The notes under the pieces are model-generated. The model did not search any database. It had not been told where the DNA came from and saw only the letters and a program-made list of their open reading frames with translations. Shown piece after piece: positions 18,292-27,934 of a stretch of DNA of 64,000 nucleotides (position 1 is the stretch's first letter; every line of letters begins with the position of its first letter). The stretch is from positions 62,001 to 126,000 of the forward strand of contig JAFKGE010000016.1 in NCBI GenBank assembly GCA_017307865.1. The letters run 5' to 3'. The DNA comes from Burkholderiales bacterium. Its GTDB lineage: Bacteria > Pseudomonadota > Gammaproteobacteria > Burkholderiales > Burkholderiaceae_C. The translations under genes were made by a program, and so were the position numbers.

Positions 18292-19785
18292 ATGGAATCA
18301 CGCCCCCCCTTCATCGCCCCCACCGCCTTTCACAACGCCGACGCCGCGCTGGCGCGCGTGCAGGACATCTACCAGGCCGGCCTGGCGCATCTGCGCGCGC
18401 AACTGCAATCCTTCATGGCACTGGCCCAGCCGCCCGCCAACGCGCTGCCGCACGTGCGCGCCTGCTACCCCTTCGTGCGCCTGCGCACCACGCACAGCAC
18501 GCACCCCGACACGCGCCTGGCCTACGGCTTCGTGGCGCACGCGGGGCATTACGAAACCACGCTCACGCGGCCCGACCTGTTTGCCGACTACTACCTGGAG
18601 CAGTTCGGCCTGCTGCTGGCCAGCCACGACGCACCGCTGGAAGTGGGCATCAGCAACCAGCCCATTCCCCTGCCCTTCAGCTTTGCCGACGGCGAGTACT
18701 TCGACGGCGGCCTGGCGCCCTGGCAGCGCGCCATGCTGGGCGAGGTGTTCGACCTGCCCGACCTGATGGCCATGGACGACCGCATCGCCAACGGCACGCA
18801 GCTGCCGCGCGCCGGCGAGCCGCTGCCGCTGGCGCTGTTCACCGCGCCGCGCGTGGACTATTCGCTGCAGCGCCTGCGCCACTACAGCGGCACCGCGCCC
18901 GAGCACTTCCAGAACTTCGTGCTGTTCACCAACTACCAGTTCTACATCGACGAGTTCATCGCCCTGGGCGAGGCCGAGATGAAAAGGGCCGACAGCCCCT
19001 ACAGTGCCTTCGTGCAGCCGGGCAATGTGCTCACGCGGCGCGTGGGCAGCGCCGCGCAGGCGGGCGACGAACGCGGCGCCGCGCCCGAGCGGCTGCCGCA
19101 AATGCCTGCGTACCACCTGATGCGGGGCGACCGCAGCGGCATCAGCATGGTCAACATCGGCGTCGGCCCCAGCAACGCCAAGAACATCACCGACCACGTG
19201 GCCGTGCTGCGCCCGCACGCCTGGATCATGCTGGGCCACTGCGCCGGCCTGCGCAACCGCCAGCAGCTGGGCGACTACGTGCTGGCGCACGGCTATGTGC
19301 GCGAGGACCACGTGCTGGACGAGGAGCTGCCGCTGTGGATCCCCGTGCCCGCGCTGGCCGAGGTGCAGATCGCGCTGCAGGAGGCGGTGGCCGAAATCAC
19401 CCAGCTGCAGGGCGCCGAGCTCAAGCGCATCCTGCGCACCGGCACCGTGGCGACGACGGACAACCGCAACTGGGAACTGCTGGGCGCAGGCGCGCCGCAG
19501 CAGCGCTTTTCGCAGTCGCGCGCCGTGGCGCTGGACATGGAAAGCGCCACCATCGCCGCCAACGGCTTTCGCTTTCGCGTGCCCTACGGCACCCTGCTGT
19601 GCGTGAGCGACAAGCCCCTGCACGGCGAAATCAAGCTGCCCGGCATGGCCAACCACTTCTACCGCGAGCGCGTCAACCAGCATTTGAAAATCGGCATCCG
19701 CGCGCTGGAGCGCCTGAGCGAGAACGGGCTGGACCGGCTGCACAGCCGCAAGCTGAGGAGTTTTGCGGAGGTGGCGTTTCAGTAA
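18292..19785 (+). CDS. amn: AMP nucleosidase
   Basis: A 497-residue enzyme that hydrolyses AMP to adenine and ribose 5-phosphate, adjusting the adenylate pool. The N-terminal amn domain (about 1-180, LARVQDIYQAGLAHLR...) precedes a nucleoside-phosphorylase-fold catalytic domain with MVNIGVGPSNAKNITDH, MLGHCAGLR and the late LDMESATIAANGFRFRVPYG that binds the ribose. Length equals that of the E. coli enzyme. The last 7 bases overlap the convergent FadJ-like gene. Confidence 0.95.
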   Translation: MESRPPFIAPTAFHNADAALARVQDIYQAGLAHLRAQLQSFMALAQPPANALPHVRACYPFVRLRTTHSTHPDTRLAYGFVAHAGHYETTLTRPDLFADYYLEQFGLLLASHDAPLEVGISNQPIPLPFSFADGEYFDGGLAPWQRAMLGEVFDLPDLMAMDDRIANGTQLPRAGEPLPLALFTAPRVDYSLQRLRHYSGTAPEHFQNFVLFTNYQFYIDEFIALGEAEMKRADSPYSAFVQPGNVLTRRVGSAAQAGDERGAAPERLPQMPAYHLMRGDRSGISMVNIGVGPSNAKNITDHVAVLRPHAWIMLGHCAGLRNRQQLGDYVLAHGYVREDHVLDEELPLWIPVPALAEVQIALQEAVAEITQLQGAELKRILRTGTVATTDNRNWELLGAGAPQQRFSQSRAVALDMESATIAANGFRFRVPYGTLLCVSDKPLHGEIKLPGMANHFYRERVNQHLKIGIRALERLSENGLDRLHSRKLRSFAEVAFQ

Positions 19786-21926
19786 CGCGGCTCGAACTTG
19801 CGAATCGCCGCCTTCGCCGCCGCATCCAGCGCAAAACCCTGGCCATGCGCGGCCACCAACTCGGCACAGCGCGCCTCGAAGGCTGCGATGCTCTGGCCAT
19901 AGATGAACTGCATGGCCCCTCCCGTCCAGCCCGGAAAGCCGATGCCGAAGATGGAGCCGACGTTGGCGTCGTGCACGCTGGTGAGCACGCCCTCGGCGAG
20001 ACACCGCGCCGTCTCCACCGACTGGCGGTACAGCAGGCGGTCCTGGATGTCCTTGACGTTCCAGGCCGCGCCGGGTTTCTCGAACAGCTTCTTCAGCTCG
20101 GGCCAGAGATGCTTCTTGGCCCCCTGCGGGTAATCATAAAAACCGCCGCCGGCCGCGCGGCCGTTGCGCTTCAGCTCCTTCACCATGCGCTCGACCAGCA
20201 GCTCGCCGGGCGTGGCCTCGAACACCTTGCCCTCGGCCTGGTAGTCGGCCCGCGTCTGGTCGAGCACATGCACCGACAGCGACAGCGCCGTTTCATCGAG
20301 CACCGCCAGCGGCCCCACCGGCAGGCCGGCCTGCACCGCCGCGTTCTCGATCACGGCGGCGGGGATGCCCTCGCCCAGCATGGCCGCGCCTTCCATCACG
20401 TAGGTGCCGAAGGTGCGGCTGGTGTAGAAGCCGCGTGCATCGTTGACCACGATGGGCAGCTTGCCCAGGGCCAGCACGTAGTCGAAGGCGCGCGCCACGG
20501 TTTCATCGTCGGTCTGCTGGCCGCGGATGATCTCGACCAGCTTCATCTTGTCGACCGGGCTGAAGAAGTGGATGCCGACGAACTTGGCCGGTGCCTTGCT
20601 GGCCTGCGCCAGGCCGCTGATGGGCAGGGTGCTGGTGTTGCTGGCAAAAAAGCCGCCGGCGGCCAGCATGGGTTCGGCCTCTTGCGTGACCTTGGCTTTC
20701 AGCTCGCGCTGCTCGAACACGGCTTCGATGATGAGCTCGCAGCCCTGCAAGTCCGCCGCGCTCGCGGTGGACGTGATGCGGCCCAGCAGCGCCTGCTGGT
20801 CGACCGGGCTCATGCGGCCCTTGTCCACGCGCTTTTGCGTCAACCGGGCGCTGTAGGCCTTGCCCTGCTCGGCCTTCTCGTTGGATACGTCCTTCAACAC
20901 GGTGGCGATGCCGCGGCTGGCCTGGGCGTAGGCAATGCCCGCGCCCATCATGCCGGCGCCCAGGATGCCGACCTTGGCCGGCTTGAAACGCGGCACATCC
21001 CTGGGGCGCGACTGGCCGCTCTTGATGGCGTTGAGGTTGAAGAAGAAGGTGTTGATCATGTTGCGCGCCACCGGGCCGGCCATCAGGCTGGCGAGGTAGC
21101 GGCTTTCGATGCGCGTGGCGGTGTCGTAGTCGACCTGGGCGCCCTCGACCATGGCCGACAGCGCCGCCTCGGGCGCGGGGTAGTTGCCGTGCGTCTTGGC
21201 CGTCAGCATGGCGGGCGCGACGACCAGGCCGCCAGCGATCTTGGGGTTGGCCGGCGTGCCGCCCGGAATCTTGTAGGCCTTGTCGTCCCAGGGCTGGCGC
21301 GCGCCGGGGTTGGCGGCGATCCAGGCCAGCGCCCGCGCGCGCAACTCGCCATCGCAGGCCACCAGCTCGTGCACCAGGCCCAGCTCGTGGCCCTGGCGCG
21401 GGTTGAACAGCCGGCTTTCCATGATGAAGGGCTGCGCGCCCATCAGGCCCAGCAGGCGCGTCATCTTGGAGATGCCGGTGGCGCCGGGGATCAGGCCCAG
21501 GGTGAGCTCGGGCAGGCCGAACTGGGCCCCAGCGTCGTCGACGGCGACGCGGTGGTGCGCGGCCAGCGCCACCTCCCAGCCGCCGCCCAGGGCGCTGCCG
21601 TTCAGGCAGGCCACCACCGGGATGCCCAGCGTCTCCAGCGTCCGGAAGGCGCGCTTGAGGCGCTCGATCTCGGCAAACACCGCCGGCGCATCGGCTTCGG
21701 TCAGGCGCATCACGCTCTTCAGGTCGGCGCCGGCAAAGAAGGTCTTCTTGGCGGAGGCCAGGATCACGCCCATGAGCTGGTCCTTCTGGGCGGCGAGCTG
21801 CTCCACGGCGGCGACGATGTCGTCCTGCCAGGCGGCGCACATGGTGTTGACGGGCGAATTCGGCTCGTCGAAGGTGAGGGTGGCGATGCCGTCGGCCAGT
21901 TCGCAACGCAGCGTTTGAAATGTCAT
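19779..21926 (-). CDS. bifunctional enoyl-CoA hydratase / 3-hydroxyacyl-CoA dehydrogenase (FadJ/FadB-like)
   Basis: A 715-residue beta-oxidation alpha subunit. The N-terminal crotonase domain has both catalytic glutamates, Glu118 in ALGGGWEVAL and Glu140 in FGLPELTLG. The dehydrogenase begins with the NAD-binding GILGAGMMGAG at 320-330 and has GIHFFSPVDKM with the catalytic His. The arrangement is shared by FadB and FadJ. It converts trans-2-enoyl-CoA to 3-ketoacyl-CoA. The thiolase gene lies upstream on the same strand, separated by 225 bases that are filled with two dispersed repeats, so the pair was presumably an operon. It overlaps amn tail to tail by 7 bases. Confidence 0.93.
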   Translation of the reverse strand: MTFQTLRCELADGIATLTFDEPNSPVNTMCAAWQDDIVAAVEQLAAQKDQLMGVILASAKKTFFAGADLKSVMRLTEADAPAVFAEIERLKRAFRTLETLGIPVVACLNGSALGGGWEVALAAHHRVAVDDAGAQFGLPELTLGLIPGATGISKMTRLLGLMGAQPFIMESRLFNPRQGHELGLVHELVACDGELRARALAWIAANPGARQPWDDKAYKIPGGTPANPKIAGGLVVAPAMLTAKTHGNYPAPEAALSAMVEGAQVDYDTATRIESRYLASLMAGPVARNMINTFFFNLNAIKSGQSRPRDVPRFKPAKVGILGAGMMGAGIAYAQASRGIATVLKDVSNEKAEQGKAYSARLTQKRVDKGRMSPVDQQALLGRITSTASAADLQGCELIIEAVFEQRELKAKVTQEAEPMLAAGGFFASNTSTLPISGLAQASKAPAKFVGIHFFSPVDKMKLVEIIRGQQTDDETVARAFDYVLALGKLPIVVNDARGFYTSRTFGTYVMEGAAMLGEGIPAAVIENAAVQAGLPVGPLAVLDETALSLSVHVLDQTRADYQAEGKVFEATPGELLVERMVKELKRNGRAAGGGFYDYPQGAKKHLWPELKKLFEKPGAAWNVKDIQDRLLYRQSVETARCLAEGVLTSVHDANVGSIFGIGFPGWTGGAMQFIYGQSIAAFEARCAELVAAHGQGFALDAAAKAAIRKFEPRY

Positions 21927-21933
21927 GATTCTA

Positions 21934-21990
21934 TTGATTTGATAGCTGCTTGCGCTTGCCCAACAAGCGCCAGAGCATTGTTTGACTTAA
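21934..21990 (+). repeat. family-1 dispersed 50-bp element, copy 4 (intergenic)
   Basis: TTGATAGCTGCTTGCGCTTG starts at 21939 and is followed by CCCAACAAGCGCCAGAGC. The arms GCGCTTG and CAAGCGC form the internal dyad. It abuts the start of the FadJ-like gene, in its presumed 5' leader. Confidence 0.8.
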
Positions 21991-21997
21991 AAAATCA

Positions 21998-22147
21998 AAC
22001 AGCCGAACGCAGAGGTCGCAGAGATTTCGCAGAGGGCGCAGAAAAAACCATAAATATCTGGCTGTTCTTTTGCGTCCTCTGCGAATCCTTTGCGTCCTCT
22101 GCGTTCGGCTGTTCGGCTGTTCGGCTGTTCGGCTGTTCGGCTGTTCC
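21998..22147. repeat. family-2 inverted-arm element, copy A
   Basis: The left arm starts AACAGCCGAACGCAGAGG at 21998. The right arm ends CCTCTGCGTTCGGCTGTT. Each arm holds two CGCAGAGG/CGCAAAGG-type units, and the loop is AT-rich. On the right, GTTCGGCT is repeated five times in tandem (22103-22142). It lies between thiolase and FadJ-like genes. Confidence 0.9.
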
Positions 22148-22151
22148 GGCC

Positions 22152-23357
22152 TCACAAACGCTCGACGATGGTGGCAATGCCCATGCCGCCGCCCACGCAC
22201 AGCGTCGCCAGGCCGTAGCGCAGTTGGCGGCGGTGCAGCTCGTCGATCAGCGTGCCCAGGATCATCGCGCCCGTCGCCCCCAGCGGGTGACCCATGGCAA
22301 TGGCGCCGCCGTTGACGTTGAGCTTCTCGTGCGGCACCTTCAGGTCCTTCATGAATTTCATGGGCACGGCGGCAAAGGCTTCGTTGACTTCGAACAAATC
22401 GATCTGGTCGATGGTCAGGCCCGCCTTGGTCAGCGCCTTTTGCGTGGCCGGCATGGGGCCCGTGAGCATGATGGTCGGATCGGCCCCCGACAGCGCGGTG
22501 GCGACGATGCGCGCGCGGGGCTTCAGGCCATGCGCCTTGGCGGCGGCCTCGCTGCCGATCAGCACCGCCGCCGCGCCGTCGACGATGCCCGAGGAGTTGC
22601 CCGCGTGGTGCACGTGGACGATGCGCTCGACCTGCGGATAGCGCTCTTGTGCCACGGCGTCGAAACCCATGGCGCCCAATTGCTCGAACGAGGCCTTCAG
22701 GCCCGCCAGCGCCTCCACCGTGGTGCGCGGCTTGATGAACTCGTCTTCATCCAGAATGGTCTGGCCCAGAAAGTCCTGCACCGGCACCACCGAGCCCTTG
22801 AAGTGGCCGGCCGCGCGCGCGGCGGCGGCGCGCTGCTGCGAGGTGACGGCAAAGGCATCGACGTCGGCCCGGCTGAAGCCCTCCAGCGTGGCGATCAGGT
22901 CGGCACCGATGCCCTGCGGCACGAAGCCGGTCTTCAGGCTGGTGGCCGGGTCCTGCGCCCAGGCGCCGCCGTCGCTGCCGATGGGCACGCGGCTCATGCT
23001 CTCCACCCCGCCGGCCACCACCAAATCCTCCCAGCCCGAGCGCACTTTTTGCGCCGCCAGGTTCACGGCCTCCAGGCCCGAGGCGCAAAAGCGGTTGATC
23101 TGCACCCCCGCGCAGCGCCAGTCCCAGCCGGCCTTCAGCGCGGCGACCTTGGCGATCACCGAGCCCTGCTCGCCGATCGGCGAGACCACGCCCATCACCA
23201 CGTCGTCGACCGCGGCGGTGTCGAAGTCGTGACGCGTGCGCAGCGCCTGCAGCGTGCCGGCCAGCAGATCGACGGGCTTGACCTCGTGCAGGCTGCCGTC
23301 CTTCTTGCCCTTGCCGCGCGGCGTGCGGATGGCGTCGAACACATAGGCTTCGGTCAT
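22152..23357 (-). CDS. acetyl-CoA C-acyltransferase (3-ketoacyl-CoA thiolase)
   Basis: A 401-residue degradative thiolase that cleaves 3-ketoacyl-CoA to acetyl-CoA and a shortened acyl-CoA. All catalytic residues are visible: Cys91 in [12 protein letters not shown], His357 in [11 protein letters not shown] and Cys387 in [11 protein letters not shown]. The N-terminus ([20 protein letters not shown]) is that of the FadA/FadI-like acyltransferase group rather than biosynthetic thiolases. The stop lies 4 bases from repeat copy A. A 28-bp palindrome is found about 50 bases upstream of the start, so it probably has its own regulated promoter. Confidence 0.94.
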   Translation of the reverse strand: MTEAYVFDAIRTPRGKGKKDGSLHEVKPVDLLAGTLQALRTRHDFDTAAVDDVVMGVVSPIGEQGSVIAKVAALKAGWDWRCAGVQINRFCASGLEAVNLAAQKVRSGWEDLVVAGGVESMSRVPIGSDGGAWAQDPATSLKTGFVPQGIGADLIATLEGFSRADVDAFAVTSQQRAAAARAAGHFKGSVVPVQDFLGQTILDEDEFIKPRTTVEALAGLKASFEQLGAMGFDAVAQERYPQVERIVHVHHAGNSSGIVDGAAAVLIGSEAAAKAHGLKPRARIVATALSGADPTIMLTGPMPATQKALTKAGLTIDQIDLFEVNEAFAAVPMKFMKDLKVPHEKLNVNGGAIAMGHPLGATGAMILGTLIDELHRRQLRYGLATLCVGGGMGIATIVERL

Positions 23358-23404
23358 CGGGGTAACTCCTCAGCAGGAAATCGGACAAAAAAGGCAGTAT
23401 AGAC

Positions 23405-23432
23405 ATTTAACCAAGCAATTGCTCGATTAAAT
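23405..23432. promoter_or_regulatory. 28-bp imperfect palindrome, putative TetR-type operator upstream of thiolase
   Basis: Centred on AGCAATTGCT (23414-23423), 12 of 14 outward base pairs are symmetric (ATTTAAccaAGC... / ...GCTcgaTTAAAT). The same core occurs in the 36-bp palindrome at 40793-40828. It lies 48-75 bases upstream of the thiolase ATG. Confidence 0.7.
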
Positions 23433-23476
23433 TGAAACCGACGCTCCCGGCCCGCCGGCCCGCCGCGTGCCACCGC

Positions 23477-24289
23477 TCAGCCACCCTCGAAATCGCCATG
23501 CCGCCCGGCACCGCCGGCAAAGCGCGCGGCGCCCGCCAGCGCGGCGCCGATGCAGCGCTTGCCGCCGTCCCACTCGCGCTGCAGGGCCTGGGGCAAGGGC
23601 CAGTCCCACTGCGTCAGCGCACTCAGCCGGTCGGCGCGCAGCGTGGCCTGCGGAAAGGCCGCCAGCTCGCGCGCCAGGGCAATGGCCGCCGCGCGCGCCG
23701 TGCCGGCCGGCACCACGCGGTTGGCCAGGCCCATGGCCAGCGCCTCGGCGGCGTCCACCCGGCGCCCGGTCAGGATCAGGTCGAGCGCGCGGCTCTGGCC
23801 GATCAGGCGCGGCAGGCGCACGGTGCCGCCGTCGATCAGCGGCACGCCGAAGCGCCGGCAGAAGATGCCGAAGTAGGCGTCCTCGGCCATCACGCGCAGG
23901 TCGCACCACAGGGCCAGCTCGGTGCCGCCGGCCACGGCCGCGCCCTCCACCGCCGCGATCACCGGCTTGGACAGCAGCAGGCGCGAGGGGCCCATGGGGC
24001 CCAGGGGCTGCACGTCGGCGGCGTCGAACTCCAGCTCATCCTGCAGGCGCTGGGCGGCGCCGGCGTCCTGGCGCGCCAGCCGCGCGCCGGCCTGCAGGTC
24101 CCAGCCGGCGCAGAAGTGGCCGTGCGCGCCGTGCAGCACCGCCACCCGGGCGGTGGCATCGGCCTCGAAGGCCATGAAGGCGGCGTGCAGGGCGCGCGCG
24201 GTGGCCGCGTCCACGGCGTTGCGCACGTCGGGGCGCTCCAGTGTGACGACGGTGACGGTGTCGATCTGCTCGACGCGGACTTCGGTCAT
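23477..24289 (-). CDS. enoyl-CoA hydratase/isomerase family protein
   Basis: A 270-residue crotonase-fold protein. I start at the ATG at 24287-24289 (MTEVRVEQIDTVTVVTLERP), the canonical N-terminus. Oxyanion-hole segments are HFCAGWDLQAG and EGAAVAGGTELALWCDLR. One catalytic Glu position is held by Glu in GGTELAL, while the second Glu region reads RRFGVPLIDGGTVRLP, without the usual PE, so it may be an isomerase, hydrolase-like or atypical hydratase. It is upstream of and co-directional with the thiolase, and divergent from livH. C-terminus is Gly-rich. Confidence 0.88.
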   Translation of the reverse strand: MTEVRVEQIDTVTVVTLERPDVRNAVDAATARALHAAFMAFEADATARVAVLHGAHGHFCAGWDLQAGARLARQDAGAAQRLQDELEFDAADVQPLGPMGPSRLLLSKPVIAAVEGAAVAGGTELALWCDLRVMAEDAYFGIFCRRFGVPLIDGGTVRLPRLIGQSRALDLILTGRRVDAAEALAMGLANRVVPAGTARAAAIALARELAAFPQATLRADRLSALTQWDWPLPQALQREWDGGKRCIGAALAGAARFAGGAGRHGDFEGG

Positions 24290-24302
24290 GGGCTTGCGGC
24301 TG

Positions 24303-24345
24303 CTAAGGGTTTTTCGGGGATGCGGCCAGCGCATCGCGCCCTTAG
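24303..24345. promoter_or_regulatory. nested inverted repeats in divergent hydratase/livH region
   Basis: CTAAGGG (24303-24309) pairs with CCCTTAG (24339-24345), enclosing a second hairpin GATGCG / CGCATC (24319-24324, 24330-24335). This occupies most of the 96-base gap between the two divergent starts. It could be an operator pair or a leader hairpin. No family assigned. Confidence 0.4.
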
Positions 24346-24385
24346 AGTCTGACGAATTTTGGCAACGCACAGCATTGGGGATAGC

Positions 24386-25261
24386 GTGGAGTTCATCCAA
24401 CTGGTGATCAGCGGCGTGGCGCAGGGTTGCATCTACGGCCTGATCGCGCTCGGCTTCGTGCTGATCTACAAGGCGACCGAGACCGTCAGCTTCGTGCAGG
24501 GCGACCTGATGATGCTGGGCGCCTTCTGCGGCTACGTCGGCATGACGCTGCTGGGTTTTCCGTTCTGGCTGGCGGTGCTGGCCAGCATCGCCGCCATGGG
24601 CCTGTTCGGCGTCGGCATGGAGCGCGCGGTGATCCGCCCCATCCTGGGCCAGCCGGCCTTCACCATCGTCATGCTGACCATCGGCATCGGCTACGTGGCG
24701 CGCGGCGCGATCACCATGATCCCCGGCATCGGCACCGAGACCCACGCCCTGCCGGTGCCCTACAAGGATCAGATCTGGAACCTGGGCGCGCTGGTGCTCA
24801 GCGCCGAGCAGATGGTGGTGATCGCCGTCACCGCCGTGCTGTGCGCCGGCCTGTACGCGCTGTTTCGCTTCACGCGGCTGGGCATCGCCATGCAGGCGGC
24901 GTCGCAAAACCAGCTGGCCGCGTACTACATGGGCATCCCGGTCAAGCGCCTGAACGGCCTGGTGTGGGGCCTGGCCGCCGCCGTGGCCGCCATCGCCGGC
25001 CTGCTGCTGGCGCCCATCACCTTCGTGTACGCCAACATGGGCCTGATCGGCCTGAAGGCCTTTCCGGCCGCGGTGGTGGGCGGCTTCGGCAGCCTGCCGG
25101 GCGCCATCGTGGGCGGGCTGGTGATCGGCGTGGTCGAGTCGCTGTCGGGCTTTTACCTGCCCGAGGGCTTCAAGGACATCGCCGCCTACATCGTGGTGCT
25201 GCTGATGCTGATGGTCAAACCCAACGGGCTGTTCGGCGAGCGGCTCACCAAGAAGGTCTAG
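24386..25261 (+). CDS. livH: branched-chain amino acid-type ABC transporter permease LivH
   Basis: A 291-residue inner-membrane permease of the HAAT (LivH) family with about eight hydrophobic segments. Family motifs are GCIYGLIALGFVLIYKATE near the N-terminus and AVVGGFGSLPGAIVGGLVIG near residue 235. I prefer the GTG at 24386 (VEFIQLVISG) with GGGGAT just upstream. A TTG at 24359 would add nine residues. It is the first gene of a five-gene plus-strand transport operon. Such transporters carry not only Leu/Ile/Val but also aromatic and short acyl compounds, and the operon's own acyl-CoA ligase suggests a carboxylic acid substrate. Confidence 0.92.
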   Translation: MEFIQLVISGVAQGCIYGLIALGFVLIYKATETVSFVQGDLMMLGAFCGYVGMTLLGFPFWLAVLASIAAMGLFGVGMERAVIRPILGQPAFTIVMLTIGIGYVARGAITMIPGIGTETHALPVPYKDQIWNLGALVLSAEQMVVIAVTAVLCAGLYALFRFTRLGIAMQAASQNQLAAYYMGIPVKRLNGLVWGLAAAVAAIAGLLLAPITFVYANMGLIGLKAFPAAVVGGFGSLPGAIVGGLVIGVVESLSGFYLPEGFKDIAAYIVVLLMLMVKPNGLFGERLTKKV

Positions 25262-25274
25262 CAGGTTTCTGACG

Positions 25275-26351
25275 ATGCGTTTCATTTTCAAGACCAGCTA
25301 CGAGCAGGACATCCGCCTGGCCAAGCACGGCGGGCACGTGTTCTGGTACGGGCTGCTGCTGCTGGGCCTGCTGGCGGCGCCCTGGCTGCTGCCCGAATAC
25401 TGGCTGGCGCAGCTGACCTTCATCCTGATCTACGGCATCGCCGGCCTGGGGCTGATGCTGCTGTCGGGCTACACCGGGCAGATCTCGCTCGGGCACGCGG
25501 CCTTCCTGGGCGTGGGCGCCTACACGCAGGCGGTGCTGGCCAACGCCGGCTGGCCGTTTCCGCTGGCCATGGTGGGCGCCGCCGTGCTGGCCGCCGCGGT
25601 GGGCGTGGTGGTGGGCCTGCCGGCGCTGCGCGTCAAGGGCATCTATCTGGCCATCGCCACGCTGGCCTTCGGCTTCATCGTCGAGGAGGGTTTTGCCCGC
25701 TGGGAAAGCGTGACCGGCGGCAACGCCGGCCTGTCGGTGCAGGCGCCGTCCTTCTTCGGCTGGACGATCGAGTCGACGCACGGCTTCTACGCCCTGTGCC
25801 TGGTCACCGCCGTGCTGGCCACGCTGGGCATCGTCAACCTGCTGCGCGCGCCCACCGGCCGCGCCTTCGTGGCGATCCGCGACTCCGAAATCTCGGCGCA
25901 GAGCATGGGCATCAACCTGGCGCGCTACAAGACGCTGTCGTTCGCGCTGTCGGCCGCGCTGGCCGGCCTGGCCGGGGCGCTGTACGCGCACAAGATCCAG
26001 TTTCTGACGCCCGACCAGTTCAACATCCTGCAGTCCATCGACCTGCTGCTGCTGGTTGTCATCGGCGGCCTGGGCTCCATCCACGGCGCCTTCCTGGGCG
26101 CCATCTTCCTGATCGCCATGCCGCAGTTGATCGCCCTGGGCAAGGACTGGCTGCCCGACGCCATCGGCCAGGCGCCCGGCCTGCAGGCGGTGGTCTACGG
26201 CGTGGTGCTGGTCGGCTTCGTGCTGTTCGAGCCGCTGGGCCTGTACGGCCGCTGGCTGAAGATGCGCACCTGGCTGCAGCTGTTCCCCTTCTACCAGCGC
26301 GGCATGTTCAAGCGCCAGAAGTCGTTCCAGAAATCGGATCGTTTGAAATGA
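25275..26351 (+). CDS. livM: branched-chain amino acid-type ABC transporter permease LivM
   Basis: A 358-residue second permease of the HAAT system. It has about ten hydrophobic segments and the family motif [27 protein letters not shown] split over residues 55-80, plus [15 protein letters not shown] near 260. The N-terminus ([21 protein letters not shown]) and basic C-terminus ([12 protein letters not shown]) are cytoplasmic. It starts 13 bases after livH, and its stop overlaps the livG start as ATGA, indicating translational coupling. Confidence 0.93.
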   Translation: MRFIFKTSYEQDIRLAKHGGHVFWYGLLLLGLLAAPWLLPEYWLAQLTFILIYGIAGLGLMLLSGYTGQISLGHAAFLGVGAYTQAVLANAGWPFPLAMVGAAVLAAAVGVVVGLPALRVKGIYLAIATLAFGFIVEEGFARWESVTGGNAGLSVQAPSFFGWTIESTHGFYALCLVTAVLATLGIVNLLRAPTGRAFVAIRDSEISAQSMGINLARYKTLSFALSAALAGLAGALYAHKIQFLTPDQFNILQSIDLLLLVVIGGLGSIHGAFLGAIFLIAMPQLIALGKDWLPDAIGQAPGLQAVVYGVVLVGFVLFEPLGLYGRWLKMRTWLQLFPFYQRGMFKRQKSFQKSDRLK

Positions 26352-27160
26352 GCGCCGACGTCCTGCTTTCCGCCAAGAATCTCAGCGTGCGCTTCGGCGG
26401 CGTGCTGGCCGTGAGCGACGTCAGCTTCGACGTGCGCGCCGGCGAGGTGTTCACCCTGATCGGGCCCAACGGCGCCGGCAAGACCACGGTGTTCAACCTG
26501 ATCAGTCGTTTCTACCAGCCCACCAGCGGCCGCATCGAGTACGCCGGCCCGCAGGGCCGGATCGACCTCACCGCACAGGCGCCGCACCAGGTGGCCTCGC
26601 TGGGCATCGCGCGCACGTTCCAGAACATCGAGCTGTTCGAGCACGCCAGCGTGCTGCACAACCTGCTGGTGGGGCGCCACACGCACCGCCAGACGGGCTT
26701 CTGGAGCGAGCTGCTGTTCACCCCCGCCACGCGCCGCGCCGAGCTGGCCGCGCGCGAGCACGTCGAGCGCGTGATCGACCTGCTGGACCTGCAACGCTTT
26801 CGCGACCTGCTGGTGGCCGGCCTGCCCTACGGCGTGCGCAAGGTGGTCGAGCTGGCGCGCGCGCTGTGCGCCGAGCCGCGCCTGCTGCTGCTGGACGAAC
26901 CCTCGTCGGGCCTGAACGTGGAGGAGACCGACGACATGGCCTTCTGGATCCAGGACATCGTGCACGAGCTGGGCGTGACCGTGCTGATGGTGGAGCACGA
27001 CATGGGCCTGGTCTCGCGCGTGTCCGACCGCGTGGTGGCGCTCAACCAGGGCGAGGTGCTGGCCATGGGCACGCCGGCCGAGGTGCAGGCCGACGCCGGC
27101 GTGGTCGAGGCCTATCTGGGCTCGGTCGAGGACGTGTCCTCGCTGCGGAGGGCGGCATGA
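26348..27160 (+). CDS. livG: ABC transporter ATP-binding protein LivG
   Basis: A 270-residue ATPase of the HAAT system. Walker A is GPNGAGKTT near residues 41-49, the signature loop is the LivG-type [15 protein letters not shown] instead of LSGGQ, and Walker B is [11 protein letters not shown], followed by a switch His in MVEHDMG. The start overlaps the livM stop by 4 bases and its own stop overlaps livF by 4 bases. Confidence 0.94.
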   Translation: MSADVLLSAKNLSVRFGGVLAVSDVSFDVRAGEVFTLIGPNGAGKTTVFNLISRFYQPTSGRIEYAGPQGRIDLTAQAPHQVASLGIARTFQNIELFEHASVLHNLLVGRHTHRQTGFWSELLFTPATRRAELAAREHVERVIDLLDLQRFRDLLVAGLPYGVRKVVELARALCAEPRLLLLDEPSSGLNVEETDDMAFWIQDIVHELGVTVLMVEHDMGLVSRVSDRVVALNQGEVLAMGTPAEVQADAGVVEAYLGSVEDVSSLRRAA

Positions 27161-27930
27161 GCAATATCGTGCTTCAGCTGGCCAACGTCGAGAGCTCCTA
27201 CGGCCCCATCAAGGCCATCCGCGGCGTCAGCCTGCAGGTCAGCCAGGGGCAGATCGCCACCGTGCTGGGCAGCAACGGCGCGGGCAAGACCACCATCCTC
27301 AAGACCATCTCGGGCATCATCGACCCGCGCAAGGGCAGCGTGCACTTCAAGGGGGCCGACATCACCGCGCGCGACCCGGCCTTCATCGTGCAGCAGGGCC
27401 TGATGCACGTGCCCGAGGGACGCGAGGTGTTTCCGCTGCTGTCGGTGCACGACAACCTGCTGATGGGCGCCTACACCCGTCGCGACCGCGACGGCGTGGC
27501 ACGCGACATGGAGCAGGTGTATGCGTACTTTCCGATCCTGAAGGAGCGCCAGGCGCAGGACGCCGGCCTGCTGTCGGGCGGCCAGCAGCAAATGCTGGCC
27601 ATCAGCCGCGCGCTGATGGCCCAGCCCGAGCTGATCCTGCTGGACGAGCCCAGCCTGGGCCTCAGCCCGAAGCTGACCAAGGAGATCTTCGAGATCGTGG
27701 TGCGCATCAACCGCGAGCGCGGCACCACCATCCTGCTGGTGGAGCAGAACGCCAACATGGCGCTGAACGCCGCCGACTACGGCTACGTGCTGGAAAACGG
27801 CCGCATCGTGATGGAAGACACTTGTGCCCACCTGCGCGAGAAGGAGGACATCAAGGAGTTCTACCTGGGCATGAAGGAGTCCGGCGTGCGCGGCGAGCGG
27901 CGCTGGAAGAAAAAGAAAACTTGGAGATAA
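27157..27930 (+). CDS. livF: ABC transporter ATP-binding protein LivF
   Basis: A 257-residue second ATPase. Walker A is GSNGAGKTT, the signature is LLSGGQQQMLAISRAL and Walker B is LILLDEPSLGLSP. MHVPEGREVFPLLSVHDNLLMG is characteristic of LivF. The C-terminus is unusually basic (RRWKKKKTWR). It overlaps livG by 4 bases and ends 4 bases before the acyl-CoA ligase start. Confidence 0.94.
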   Translation: MSNIVLQLANVESSYGPIKAIRGVSLQVSQGQIATVLGSNGAGKTTILKTISGIIDPRKGSVHFKGADITARDPAFIVQQGLMHVPEGREVFPLLSVHDNLLMGAYTRRDRDGVARDMEQVYAYFPILKERQAQDAGLLSGGQQQMLAISRALMAQPELILLDEPSLGLSPKLTKEIFEIVVRINRERGTTILLVEQNANMALNAADYGYVLENGRIVMEDTCAHLREKEDIKEFYLGMKESGVRGERRWKKKKTWR

Positions 27931-27934
27931 GTCC

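Noticed and set aside
21998-22147. CRISPR array
   Set aside because: The repeated units are inverted arms and a tandem octamer without unique spacers, and no cas genes are present.
18156-23402. Open frame of more than 1700 codons on the plus strand
   Set aside because: It runs antisense across the FadJ-like and thiolase genes and out of frame through amn. Its product is a low-complexity Arg/Ala/His-rich string typical of high-GC shadow frames.
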